This document shows, one piece after another, positions 45,285 through 53,001 of a stretch of 55,314 nt of DNA. Both the position numbers and the translations under genes were made by a program. Location: positions 1-55,314 of the forward strand of contig JABDHD010000012.1 of the NCBI GenBank assembly GCA_013285685.1. Direction: 5' to 3'. The notes beneath the pieces are model-generated. The model saw nothing but the letters and a program-made list of their open reading frames with translations, made no database searches and was not told the DNA's origin. The DNA comes from Bacteroidota bacterium (GTDB lineage: Bacteria > Bacteroidota > Bacteroidia > Sphingobacteriales > Sphingobacteriaceae). Each line of letters begins with the position of its first letter. Position 1 is the stretch's first letter.

Positions 45285-46334
45285 TCAGTTTTTCATCCGC
45301 TCCAGCTTTTGCAGGTTAAGTACAGAGATCAAACTTCCTTTTTTGTCAATTAACCCTTCGCCCTTAAAATCCGACAATGTACGGCTCACCGTTTCAGTGG
45401 CCATGCCGGCCATTGCAGCAAGATCCTCGCGCGAAACCTTAAAGCTGTTGCCTTCTTTATCCCCTTTTGCCAATTTCACTATAGATTCGGCCATCCGTTT
45501 CCTGACCGAGTGATAAGCTAACTGCAGTAACTGCTCTTCCTTTTCTCGGATGTCAGTTGCCAGCAATTTTATAAACTGGCGGGCAATATCAGGGTACCCG
45601 TTCAGCAGTTCATCAAGTTGCTCTTTAGGAATAATACACAGTGAGCTGTCTTCCAGCGCCGTTGCCGTGTCTGAATAGGGTTCGCTGGCAAGCAGCGCCT
45701 GCACGCCAAGGTATTGATCGTTTGTAAAAATGCCGGTCATTAATTCCCGGCCATCTTCCGCCAGCTTCACGGTTTTTATCTTTCCGTTTAATATAATATA
45801 CAAACCGTTCCCCTTATCGCCGTCATAGTACAATACCTGGTTCTTTTTAAATTGCCGAACTTTCCGTTCCTGGATCACCTTCTTCAACTCGGCCAAACCA
45901 TTGTTTTTGGCAACAAGTTTACTTAAATGATCGAGCGACCTGCTGTAAAAATCTTCCTGGGTTTCTTTTTTCTTTAGCCTGCTTTCGATGGCATTTAACA
46001 GTTCCATATCGTCAAAGGGCTTGGTGAGGTAATCGTCGGCGCCCATTTCCATTCCTTTGCGCAGATCAATACGCTCGGCCTTCGCTGTGAGGAAAATAAA
46101 AGGTATAGTTGTGAGTTGTGGATTTTTATTGAGCAAATATAAAACGCCATAACCGTCTAACTCGGGCATCATAATATCGCACAAAATAATGTCGGGCAAG
46201 TTTTTCCGGGCGAGCTCAACACCGGCCTTGCCGTTGCTCGCGGCAAATACCTCGTAACCGGCAAGTTCCAGTATCTCAACAACATTTTCCCTGATCTCGT
46301 TGTTGTCTTCAATGATCAGCACTTTTTTGCTCAT
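45285..46334 (-). CDS. Response regulator fused to CRP/FNR-type module (REC-cNMP-HTH)
   Basis: This 349-residue transcription factor has a receiver domain (1-120; E9 D10, phospho-acceptor D53 in LCDIMMPELDG, K105 in LTKPF). A cyclic-nucleotide-binding-like beta-roll follows (about 160-245, GLYIILNGKIKTVKLAEDGR), then a long dimerisation helix and a CRP/FNR winged helix-turn-helix (about 285-345). The recognition helix reads ETVSR at 314-318, the same E..SR set that FNR uses to read TTGAT half-sites. There are no FNR-type cysteine clusters, so the input is phosphorylation. The ATG overlaps the kinase stop by four bases (ATGA). Confidence 0.93.
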   Translation of the reverse strand: MSKKVLIIEDNNEIRENVVEILELAGYEVFAASNGKAGVELARKNLPDIILCDIMMPELDGYGVLYLLNKNPQLTTIPFIFLTAKAERIDLRKGMEMGADDYLTKPFDDMELLNAIESRLKKKETQEDFYSRSLDHLSKLVAKNNGLAELKKVIQERKVRQFKKNQVLYYDGDKGNGLYIILNGKIKTVKLAEDGRELMTGIFTNDQYLGVQALLASEPYSDTATALEDSSLCIIPKEQLDELLNGYPDIARQFIKLLATDIREKEEQLLQLAYHSVRKRMAESIVKLAKGDKEGNSFKVSREDLAAMAGMATETVSRTLSDFKGEGLIDKKGSLISVLNLQKLERMKN

Positions 46335-47518
46335 AAGGTCGAAAATGTGAGAATGAATTTGGTTCCTTTATTTAAATCGCTTTGAAAATCTATTTTTCCA
46401 TTCATTAAACGGACATACCGTCCTACAATATTGAGCCCCAAACCGGTGCCAGGGATGTTTCCGGTATTATGCGCCCTGAAAAAGGCTTCGAAAAGGTGTT
46501 TTTGATCAGCTTCAGGTATTCCGATGCCATTATCTTCAATAGTTACGATACACTCCCGCTCAGACACCTCCGTATTAAATTCAATAAATGTATTTTCGCC
46601 CGAATACTTGATCGCATTGCTAACCAGGTTAAAAATACAATTTTTTAACAGGTTGGCGTCCAGCGAAACATTGCTCAGGGTGCCGGTGTGCTGGTAAATA
46701 ATGTTCTGATTTTGTTTTGCCACCATTTGCATTTCTTCGGTTATTTCCTCGGATAGTTTTACCAGGTCGAAAGGTTCAAAAGAGGGTTCAACTTTGCCGG
46801 CCTCGAGTTTTTCGAGTGATAGAAAATCATTCAGGATAGTGGTTAGATTGCCCACGGCATTTTTTATTTTTTTTACGTGCTTCGCGATCTGCGGATTATT
46901 AAACGGCTCGGCGTACTTATCTATCAACGCCGCTGAAAGCTGTATCGCGCTCAAGGGTGTGCGAAACTCGTGCGAGGCCATCGAAACAAAACGACTTTTC
47001 AGCTGGCCAAGTTCCCTTTCTTTTTCAAGCGAAAAACTTACTTCTTCTTTTGCTTCCTGCAGGGCCGCAACGGTTTCTTTTAGCCATACTGTCCGCTTTT
47101 CAACTTCTTCTTCCAGGTGTGCGGCATATTCCCGAAGCTTTTCCTCGGCTTCCTTTTCGCGGCTCAGGTCATGAATAAAACCTGTGTAAACCTTCCTGCC
47201 TGAAAACTGGACCTCGCTTACACCCAGTCGAAACGGAAAGGTCGACCCATCTTTTCTTAGCCCGGTCACCTCGCGTCCAATGCCGATGATGTGCGGTTCG
47301 CCGGTATGCTGGTAGCGATGTATGTAGCCATCGTGCTGGTTGCGATAAGGTTCGGGCATTAACATTTTAATGTTGTTCCCAATTACCGTTTCAGGATCAC
47401 GCTGGAATAGCTTGCAGGCAGCGGGATTAATACTCTCGACCCGGCCCCGTTCGTCAATGGTGATAATGCCGTCGATGGCATTATCAATTATTGCCTTCAG
47501 CAAGGCTGCATTTTCCAT
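46331..47518 (-). CDS. FixL-like PAS sensor histidine kinase, probable haem oxygen sensor
   Basis: This 395-residue soluble kinase has an N-terminal PAS domain (1 to about 120), a coiled coil (about 120-175), a HisKA with H183 in ASHEFRTPLS and a HATPase with the N box NCIFNLVSNAIKYSG, DNGIGIP and GTGLGLNIV. The PAS aligns without gaps to the FixL haem pocket. H62 matches the proximal haem ligand His200 of Bradyrhizobium FixL, R68 matches R206, H76 matches H214, I77 matches I215, R82 matches R220, L98 matches L236 and V100 replaces I238. The ATG at 47518 was chosen because the PAS begins there; a longer frame adds 12 residues. It is coupled to the REC-FNR gene. Confidence 0.92.
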   Translation of the reverse strand: MENAALLKAIIDNAIDGIITIDERGRVESINPAACKLFQRDPETVIGNNIKMLMPEPYRNQHDGYIHRYQHTGEPHIIGIGREVTGLRKDGSTFPFRLGVSEVQFSGRKVYTGFIHDLSREKEAEEKLREYAAHLEEEVEKRTVWLKETVAALQEAKEEVSFSLEKERELGQLKSRFVSMASHEFRTPLSAIQLSAALIDKYAEPFNNPQIAKHVKKIKNAVGNLTTILNDFLSLEKLEAGKVEPSFEPFDLVKLSEEITEEMQMVAKQNQNIIYQHTGTLSNVSLDANLLKNCIFNLVSNAIKYSGENTFIEFNTEVSERECIVTIEDNGIGIPEADQKHLFEAFFRAHNTGNIPGTGLGLNIVGRYVRLMNGKIDFQSDLNKGTKFILTFSTL

Positions 47519-47541
47519 AATTAATCCGGGTTTCACATTTA

Positions 47542-47684
47542 TGATATTTATCACAAATGTCTTTTATCATTAAAAGTAAAAATATAACACACTTCATCCA
47601 AAAAAGTGACACTTATCATTTTTTAATTTTTGAGGCCTGGTTTGGAATAATGATAACTGTCAAATCCTTAACTGATCAATGTCA
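47542..47684. promoter_or_regulatory. Four FNR-like dyads in the divergent promoter region
   Basis: The 217-base region between the FixL-like gene (-) and the coiled-coil gene (+) has four sites of the form TGAY-N4-RTCA: TGATatttATCA at 47542-47553, TGACacttATCA at 47607-47618, TGATaactGTCA at 47651-47662 and TGATcaatGTCA at 47673-47684. The first is a perfect palindrome in the half-sites. The last two are 22 bases apart. They resemble the FNR core TTGAT-N4-ATCAA and fit the ETVSR recognition helix of the regulator encoded next door, so autoregulation and control of the divergent gene are likely. Confidence 0.65.
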
Positions 47685-47735
47685 CGTTGCGTCTTCGCGA
47701 CGTACCGCATATTTGGCAATTAAACAGTTAAAATT

Positions 47736-48149
47736 ATGGAAACAAAAGCATCGCTATCATCGCGTTCGATACAATTTCATATTGTGGCCATTAAATGGGC
47801 ATCAGATCTCAATTTTTTTAAAATTGAAACTGCTTTTTTCCATCGTTTGCTTGAAGACTACTTCAAAGAATCGCCGGCAACACTTACACAGGTGGGAACG
47901 GACGCAGAAAAACTCCGCGTACTGGATGCCGAAATTCATAAGGCAGAAATAAAATTAGGCCTCCAGGTGCGATGGATCGAACTGATGGCCGAAGACTTGA
48001 TCCCAGAAGATACCGGGGCGATAGCCGCGGAGCAGGTACGACTGGAAAAACTGATGGCAGATTTAACGCTTCACTTCCGCGAACTGAAAATGCATCTGTT
48101 TGGGCTGGTTGAAGGTGTATTAACGGTGCCGGACCTGTCCGTATCATAG
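47736..48149 (+). CDS. Hypothetical helical/coiled-coil protein divergent from the oxygen sensor
   Basis: I do not recognise this 137-residue protein. It looks almost entirely alpha-helical: residues about 18-45 (IVAIKWASDLNFFKIETAFF) and about 55-125 (AEKLRVLDAEIHKAEIKLGL and later QVRLEKLMADLTLHFRELKM) have heptad-like spacing. It has no signal peptide or membrane helix. The ATG at 47736 lies 52 bases after the last of four FNR-like sites, so it is a likely target of the neighbouring REC-FNR regulator and may work under low oxygen. Function unknown. Confidence 0.72.
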   Translation: METKASLSSRSIQFHIVAIKWASDLNFFKIETAFFHRLLEDYFKESPATLTQVGTDAEKLRVLDAEIHKAEIKLGLQVRWIELMAEDLIPEDTGAIAAEQVRLEKLMADLTLHFRELKMHLFGLVEGVLTVPDLSVS

Positions 48150-48194
48150 CCAATTAAATCGCCCAAATAAACACCAGAGGCGCCGCAAGTACGG

Positions 48195-48467
48195 CCAGGG
48201 AAATCGCTTTTAAAAAATGGCGAACGAAATTACCGCATAGCGACGGGTTTGAAACCTTGAGTGTTCGAAACATTCTTTTCCTTCTTTCCTGCTTGCCGGA
48301 GAGAGGGATGCCGAGTCCCGTACGTACGGGGCTTCGCTCGTTCACCCTCTCTTTTGCAAGCAAAAAAGAGGGTAGCTGCAATTATTTTTCATGTTTCGAA
48401 CACTCAAGGTTTCAAACCCGTCGACTATGGGATATGTCGCATTAAATGTTAAAAGCGATTTCCCTGG
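48195..48467. repeat. Long nested inverted-repeat element
   Basis: The 390-base gap between 48150 and 48539 is dominated by a three-level inverted repeat. The outer arms are 48195-48213 and 48449-48467 (19 of 19 bases complementary). The middle arms are 48241-48273 and 48391-48423 (33 of 33). The inner imperfect arms are 48291-48307 and 48345-48361, and a central perfect 14-base palindrome (CCCGTACGTACGGG) lies at 48317-48330. Short frames inside are by-products of the repeats. The minus-strand frame through the left outer arm ends in a membrane-helix-like LKAISLAVLAAPLVFIWAI, and the right outer arm re-creates LKAISL on the + strand, so part of an old coding sequence may have been duplicated. 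It could be a MITE-like element or a structured RNA. Confidence 0.75.
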
Positions 48468-48506
48468 TCTTTACACCCAAATGAATAAAAACCACCCAAA
48501 ATTTCG

Positions 48507-48514
48507 TATTTTTG
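48507..48514 (+). promoter_or_regulatory. Bacteroidota -7 element before prfA
   Basis: TATTTTTG at 48507-48514 is an exact match to the Bacteroidota -7 consensus TAnnTTTG and lies 25 bases before the prfA ATG. I see no good TTTG -33 box at the expected distance, so the call rests on the -7 match and position. Confidence 0.45.
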
Positions 48515-48539
48515 TGCGCTTTTTACGAAAGGCCTTTTT

Positions 48540-49613
48540 ATGTTAGAGAAATTAGAAGCCATATACCAACGCTGGAAAGATGTTGAAGCCGAATTGAGCA
48601 GCCCTGACGCCATGGCTGATATGAAGCGTTTTGCCCAGCTGAACAAGGAATATAAAGACTTGGCCAAAGTTGTTGATCAGTATAACATTTACAAAAATGT
48701 GATGAGCAACATCGATAGCAATAAGGAAATACTGGCTACCGAGAAGGATGAAGAGTTTCGCGAAATGGCTAAAGCCGAGCTGGACGAACTATTGGCAAAG
48801 CAGGATGAAATGGAAGAATCCATCCGTTTGATGCTGATACCAAAAGACCCCGAGGATTCTAAAAACGCCATCATCGAGATCCGCGGCGGTACCGGTGGTG
48901 ATGAAGCAGCCTTATTTGCCGGCGACCTTTACCGGATGTACATGCGCTTTTGCGAAAAACGCGGCTGGCGCACAGAACTGGTTGACTATACCGAAGGCAC
49001 CTCCGGCGGTTACAAGGAAATTGTTTTTAACGTCATCGGCGAAGACGCCTATGGCACCTTAAAATATGAATCGGGTGTGCACCGCGTACAGCGTGTGCCA
49101 GATACGGAAACACAAGGCCGTGTGCATACGTCAGCGGCGACAGTTGTAGTATTGCCCGAAGTGGACGAATTTGACATCGACCTGCAGGTGAGCGATATTC
49201 GCAAAGACCTGTTCTGCGCTTCGGGACCGGGCGGACAGTCAGTAAATACCACCTATTCGGCTGTGCGGTTAACACACATTCCTACCGGTATTGTGGCGCA
49301 ATGCCAGGACCAGAAGTCGCAGCTGAAAAACTACGACAAGGCTTTGGCGGTACTTCGCTCGAGGATATACGAAATGGAGTTGCAGAAACACCTGGAAATA
49401 ACCTCCAAAAAACGGAAAACCATGGTCTCTACCGGCGACCGCTCGGCAAAGGTGCGTACCTATAATTACCCCCAGGGCCGTTTAACTGAACACCGCATCG
49501 GCCTTACCATTTATAACCTTCCCGGCGTACTGAATGGCGACATCCTCGACATTATGGAAGCCCTCCAATTTGCTGAAAATGCGGAGAAGCTTAAAGAAGG
49601 AACTGTAGCTTAA
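48540..49613 (+). CDS. prfA: Peptide chain release factor 1
   Basis: This 357-residue protein has the normal RF1 length. It recognises UAA and UAG and releases the finished peptide on the ribosome. It has the N-terminal helical domain, the codon-recognition tripeptide region [14 protein letters not shown] (P187-D188-T189, equivalent to the PxT motif of RF1) and the catalytic GGQ at 231-233 in SGPGGQSVN. The ATG at 48540 gives the typical MLEKLEAI start. It is a single gene, with the inverted-repeat element upstream and short repeats starting at its stop codon. Confidence 0.98.
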   Translation: MLEKLEAIYQRWKDVEAELSSPDAMADMKRFAQLNKEYKDLAKVVDQYNIYKNVMSNIDSNKEILATEKDEEFREMAKAELDELLAKQDEMEESIRLMLIPKDPEDSKNAIIEIRGGTGGDEAALFAGDLYRMYMRFCEKRGWRTELVDYTEGTSGGYKEIVFNVIGEDAYGTLKYESGVHRVQRVPDTETQGRVHTSAATVVVLPEVDEFDIDLQVSDIRKDLFCASGPGGQSVNTTYSAVRLTHIPTGIVAQCQDQKSQLKNYDKALAVLRSRIYEMELQKHLEITSKKRKTMVSTGDRSAKVRTYNYPQGRLTEHRIGLTIYNLPGVLNGDILDIMEALQFAENAEKLKEGTVA

Positions 49614-49773
49614 GTCTAAAGTCCGGAGTCCAAAGTCTTAAGTCAACATTTGTGAAAAAAAAGCAGAATAGGTCGATTTGGCAGGCGTTGGTTTGGTAAA
49701 TATTTAATTCACAGTTATTTGCTATTTAGAAATACAGACTTAAGGCTTTAGGCTCAAGGCTTTAGACTTCCGG
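49611..49773. repeat. Degenerate AAGTC-type short repeats, arranged as imperfect inverted arms
   Basis: Directly after the prfA stop, 49611-49644 is built from reiterated units like AAGTCTAAAGTCCGGAGTCC. At 49737-49773 the related sequence appears in opposite orientation (GACTTAAGGCTTTAGGCTC, then AAGGCTTTAGACTTCCGG). The arms can pair imperfectly around a 92-base loop. Short repeats of this type occur between genes in many Bacteroidota. Here they may end prfA transcription. The rest of the 265-base gap shows nothing else assignable. Confidence 0.6.
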
Positions 49774-49878
49774 TAAAACCCTTTTCATCTCATTTTCATA
49801 AACATCCGCTACTTTGGCCTTTAAACCGCGGGCGCATTTTTACGTCTACTGGTATGTACTACTAAAACTGGCGAGTTT

Positions 49879-50811
49879 ATGTTAGCAATAAAGACTTTAG
49901 CCCCGAAGTCAGTTATCTTCAGGCGCACGGTAAAACTGATGGGCGATTTATTTGAGATAAGTGTGGTGGGTAATAACCCCGGCTGGGCCGACGACCGTAT
50001 TGACGATGCTATTTCTGAAATAAACCGCGTTGAAAAACTGTTAAGCACCTTTAGCGATGACAGTACCATCAACGAAATCAACCGCAATGCCGGTATAAAA
50101 CCCGTTAAAACCGATCCTGAAATTTTCCGCCTGATCGACCGCTCCACACAAATATCCGGCCTGACCCATGGCGCTTTTGACATTACGTATTGCACTATCG
50201 AAAAAGAACTGGCAGATGCGGCGGAGGCAACGGTAAAAAACAAACCTGCCCTGATCAATTATCAAAGCGTTGAGCTTGATGCAAAGGAGCAAACCGTATA
50301 CCTGAAGGAAAAGGGTATGCGCATCGGCTTTGGCGCCAATTGCAAAGGCTATGCTTCCGACAGGGCAAAATATGTGCTCCAGATGCTTGGCGTGAGCAGC
50401 GGCGTGATCAATGCCGGCGGCGACTTGCTTGCCTGGGGCGCGCAGCCCGATGACCAGCCCTGGACGGTGGGTACTGCCGATGTTTCGCAAAAATCGCAGC
50501 CATTTGCCAACATCGATATTAGCAACATGGCTGTGGCTACGTCGGTAAATGCCGAAAAAAATACGCCGTCCATCAGTAATACAAAGGTGAGCAGGGTTAA
50601 TGCTATAAAAGGTTTCCCCATCAGTGATATAAAAAGTGTAACAATTATTAGCCCAAGCGCGGAACTTGCCGATTCAATGGCCACACCAATTATGTCCATC
50701 GGTATTAATGCCGGTTTGTATCTCATCAACCAGCTCAACCAGATGGCCTGCATCATTGTGGACGATCATGAGCGATTATACACTTCGCGGGATATAAGCA
50801 TCATTAATTAA
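49879..50811 (+). CDS. ApbE-like protein (FAD:protein FMN transferase family), degenerate
   Basis: This 310-residue protein aligns along its length with the ApbE family, which transfers FMN from FAD to a Thr in target flavoproteins. Conserved parts are KLMGDLFEISVVG, VEKLLSTFSDDS, GAFDITYCTIEKE, GFGANCKGYASDRAKYVL, VINAGGDLLAWG and the metal-site end of the family in LADSMATPI. However, the family motif H-[ND]-P-x-[ST]-G is replaced by RVNAIKG at about 239-245, ATSGNYE has become ATSVNAE, and the usual WNF segment after FDITY is missing. There is also no signal peptide. It may be inactive or altered in substrate. It heads a + strand gene run. Confidence 0.8.
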   Translation: MLAIKTLAPKSVIFRRTVKLMGDLFEISVVGNNPGWADDRIDDAISEINRVEKLLSTFSDDSTINEINRNAGIKPVKTDPEIFRLIDRSTQISGLTHGAFDITYCTIEKELADAAEATVKNKPALINYQSVELDAKEQTVYLKEKGMRIGFGANCKGYASDRAKYVLQMLGVSSGVINAGGDLLAWGAQPDDQPWTVGTADVSQKSQPFANIDISNMAVATSVNAEKNTPSISNTKVSRVNAIKGFPISDIKSVTIISPSAELADSMATPIMSIGINAGLYLINQLNQMACIIVDDHERLYTSRDISIIN

Positions 50812-51037
50812 CTATTAATTTGTTTAATTTTATGTCGCTGTCCGCCATGGGTTGCGGTGGTATAATAATGGCTTATCGTATCGCAAGATGCGCGGTTACA
50901 GCCCTAAAAATAGACCTCGATTATAAATTTCCGGCAATGTTATGTGCCCTACGGCGCCGGGATAATTAGAATTTAAAAAATGTAATACACGGGCGCCTGC
51001 GCTGTTTAACAGTAAAGGCTGCCGTTAACTATAGCTA

Positions 51038-51400
51038 TTGAAACGAATTTTACACTCTTCTTCGTTCCGGATGATAAGGTGGTTTGCTTATATTGGCCTT
51101 TTGTTAATATTTGCGCCCTTTTTTTTGTCGGCTAAAATAAAAACATATCAAAATTACGTTAATACCTATGCCACAGGTACGGGCATGTCATTTGCTAAAA
51201 TTTTAACTGATACCACAAAAACAAAAAAAAAGGAGCAGGATGATAAAAAGAAAATAAAGGAAGTACCTAAGGCAAAAAAACAACCAGCGCCGGAGAAGGT
51301 TGAACCGCCAGCAAACGCCGGCAAACCGAAATCAAAACGGCAGCGCAGGCCCGAAGGGATGGAGCGGCCGCCCGAAATACCAAGAAGAAATGGCAACTAA
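51038..51400 (+). CDS. Small anchored protein with Lys/Pro-rich tail
   Basis: This 120-residue protein has one hydrophobic helix near the N-terminus (about 14-32, WFAYIGLLLIFAPFFLSA), which is a membrane anchor or signal peptide. A low-complexity Lys/Glu/Pro-rich tail follows (about 60-120, KTKKKEQDDKKKIKEVPKAK and later RRPEGMERPPEIPRRNG). I do not recognise a family. The start is uncertain: a TTG at 51038 or an ATG at 51071. It lies 27 bases before the outer-membrane protein gene, so the two are probably co-transcribed. The tail composition would suit binding to anionic surfaces or DNA, but nothing in context tests this. Confidence 0.55.
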   Translation: MKRILHSSSFRMIRWFAYIGLLLIFAPFFLSAKIKTYQNYVNTYATGTGMSFAKILTDTTKTKKKEQDDKKKIKEVPKAKKQPAPEKVEPPANAGKPKSKRQRRPEGMERPPEIPRRNGN

Positions 51401-51427
51401 TTCAATTTATATATAATTTTCCGATCC

Positions 51428-52309
51428 TTGAAGAATTACATCATCATATCGTTTTTCCTGGCTATCTGCAATACGGCATGCGCAGCGGCAGGTGTACATT
51501 TGGACACCAACCGCACCGTTGCTGATACCGATTCGGTGGTGAGGAAGCGGTCGATATCAGTAGGCGTAAACTATGGGAGCGATATACAATTTTTCGGCAG
51601 GACGGGCCCGGTGAAATACCCGTACCTGGGCGCCGATGCGATCTACAACTTTAAAAGCGGCTTTTTTATTTACGGGTCGGCGGTGCAGGTATTTGGGTAT
51701 ACCCCGGTGATTGATGAAATAGATGCCGGGGCAGGTTACCTGTTCAATTACTCCAAAAAATTTACCGGCACGTTCAGCTATACCCACTTTTTTTTTACCG
51801 ACCAGGCCCCGCCGGTTATTGTATCTGCGTCTTCAAACGACATCAACTTTAAAAACGCCTATGATTGGGGGGTATTAAAAACAGCCGGAACTTTTGATTA
51901 CCTTTTTGGCCAGGCCAACGATTACTTCCTAACGCTTAGTATTTCAAAATATATCGAACCAGGCTGGAGGCTGTTTAACGACCAGGACTACCTAAGTATA
52001 AATCCCGGGGCGAACCTGATCATGGGGACGCAAAATTTTGTAGGACGCTATGCTTCGGAGAATTCGTCGGAGTTGTTTTATAACAATTATATCCCGGGCC
52101 TGGATGCGCCACCACCTTTTCACGATTTTGATAATGGTAAGTTCAACGTGCTTAACTACAGCTTTAAACTGCCTATAGCATACAACATGCCGCATTATAC
52201 CTTTGAAGCATCATGGAAATATTCTCTCCCCGTCAATGTCGACGGTGCTTTGAGAAACCATCACGAGGTGTTTTTTAACCTGACTTTTTATTATTTGTTT
52301 TTTAAATAA
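51428..52309 (+). CDS. Probable outer-membrane beta-barrel protein
   Basis: This 293-residue protein has a signal peptide (about 1-20, IIISFFLAICNTACAAAG). The mature part is full of amphipathic, aromatic-rich strands (KSGFFIYGSAVQVFGYTPVI, KKFTGTFSYTHFFF, YTFEASWKYSLPV) and ends in FNLTFYYLFFK, a C-terminal aromatic that fits an outer-membrane barrel. The start is a TTG at 51428; no nearby ATG would keep the signal peptide. The gene ends five bases before the OmpR-type regulator gene, so it is probably in one operon with the two-component pair and may be part of what they sense or control. Confidence 0.72.
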   Translation: MKNYIIISFFLAICNTACAAAGVHLDTNRTVADTDSVVRKRSISVGVNYGSDIQFFGRTGPVKYPYLGADAIYNFKSGFFIYGSAVQVFGYTPVIDEIDAGAGYLFNYSKKFTGTFSYTHFFFTDQAPPVIVSASSNDINFKNAYDWGVLKTAGTFDYLFGQANDYFLTLSISKYIEPGWRLFNDQDYLSINPGANLIMGTQNFVGRYASENSSELFYNNYIPGLDAPPPFHDFDNGKFNVLNYSFKLPIAYNMPHYTFEASWKYSLPVNVDGALRNHHEVFFNLTFYYLFFK

Positions 52310-52314
52310 AGCGG

Positions 52315-52998
52315 ATGAACGTTTTAATAATTGAGGACGAAAAGGGACTGGCCGATGAACTGGAAATATTCCTGAACAAATATAATTACGTTTGCGAGGT
52401 TTGTTTTAACGGAATAACTGCTTCTGAAAAGATAGCGGTTAATCTTTACGATTTCATCCTGATAGACCTTGGGCTGCCCGATTACGACGGGCTGGAATTG
52501 CTTAAGGAAGCAAAGAAAAACAACCCCGAGGCTATCTGTATTATACTGACCGCCCGGGCGGAAGTGTTTGACCGTATTAAGGGCCTCGACCTTGGCGCAG
52601 ACGACTACCTCCCCAAACCCTTCTCGCTGCTCGAGCTGCAAAGCCGGATGCAGGCCATTACCCGCCGTAAATTTGGTTTAAAACAGAATTTGGTTGATTT
52701 AGGCGGTTTTGTTATCAATCTTACCGATCGTACCATCAACTACCAGGACGTTGAAGTAAGCACGATCACCAAAAAGGAGTTCGACCTGGTGGCTTATATG
52801 CTTTTACACAAAAACCGGACGTTGACGCGGTCGCAGCTTAGCGAACATATTTGGGGAAGTATTATTAATGACGATTACGATTCGAATTATATCGACGCGC
52901 ACATCAAAAACATCCGGAAAAAACTGAACGTCCATGCCCCGCCCGACTGGCTGGAAACGGTGCGCGGCCTGGGATATAAAATAAAGGTTAACACTTAA
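52315..52998 (+). CDS. OmpR/PhoB-family response regulator
   Basis: This 227-residue regulator has a receiver domain (1 to about 118; E7 D8, phospho-acceptor D51 in FILIDLGLPDYDG, Lys in DDYLPKPFS) and a C-terminal winged helix (about 130-225, TITKKEFDLVAYMLLHKNR, then SQLSEHIWG and a final LETVRGLGYKI). It is the partner of the kinase encoded three bases downstream. The target genes are likely to include its own operon with the barrel protein upstream, which is inference. Confidence 0.95.
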   Translation: MNVLIIEDEKGLADELEIFLNKYNYVCEVCFNGITASEKIAVNLYDFILIDLGLPDYDGLELLKEAKKNNPEAICIILTARAEVFDRIKGLDLGADDYLPKPFSLLELQSRMQAITRRKFGLKQNLVDLGGFVINLTDRTINYQDVEVSTITKKEFDLVAYMLLHKNRTLTRSQLSEHIWGSIINDDYDSNYIDAHIKNIRKKLNVHAPPDWLETVRGLGYKIKVNT

Positions 52999-53001
52999 GC
53001 T

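Noticed and set aside
48154..48445. Short frames on both strands in the 48.2-48.4 kb gap
   Set aside because: They run through the inverted-repeat element and share its sequence; no family similarity. The membrane-like tail is mentioned under the repeat but not called as a gene.
50832..50969. A 45-codon + strand frame between the ApbE-like gene and the Lys/Pro-rich gene
   Set aside because: No recognisable family, signal peptide or lipobox; the position recalls DUF4266 in ApbE operons but the sequence does not match that family.
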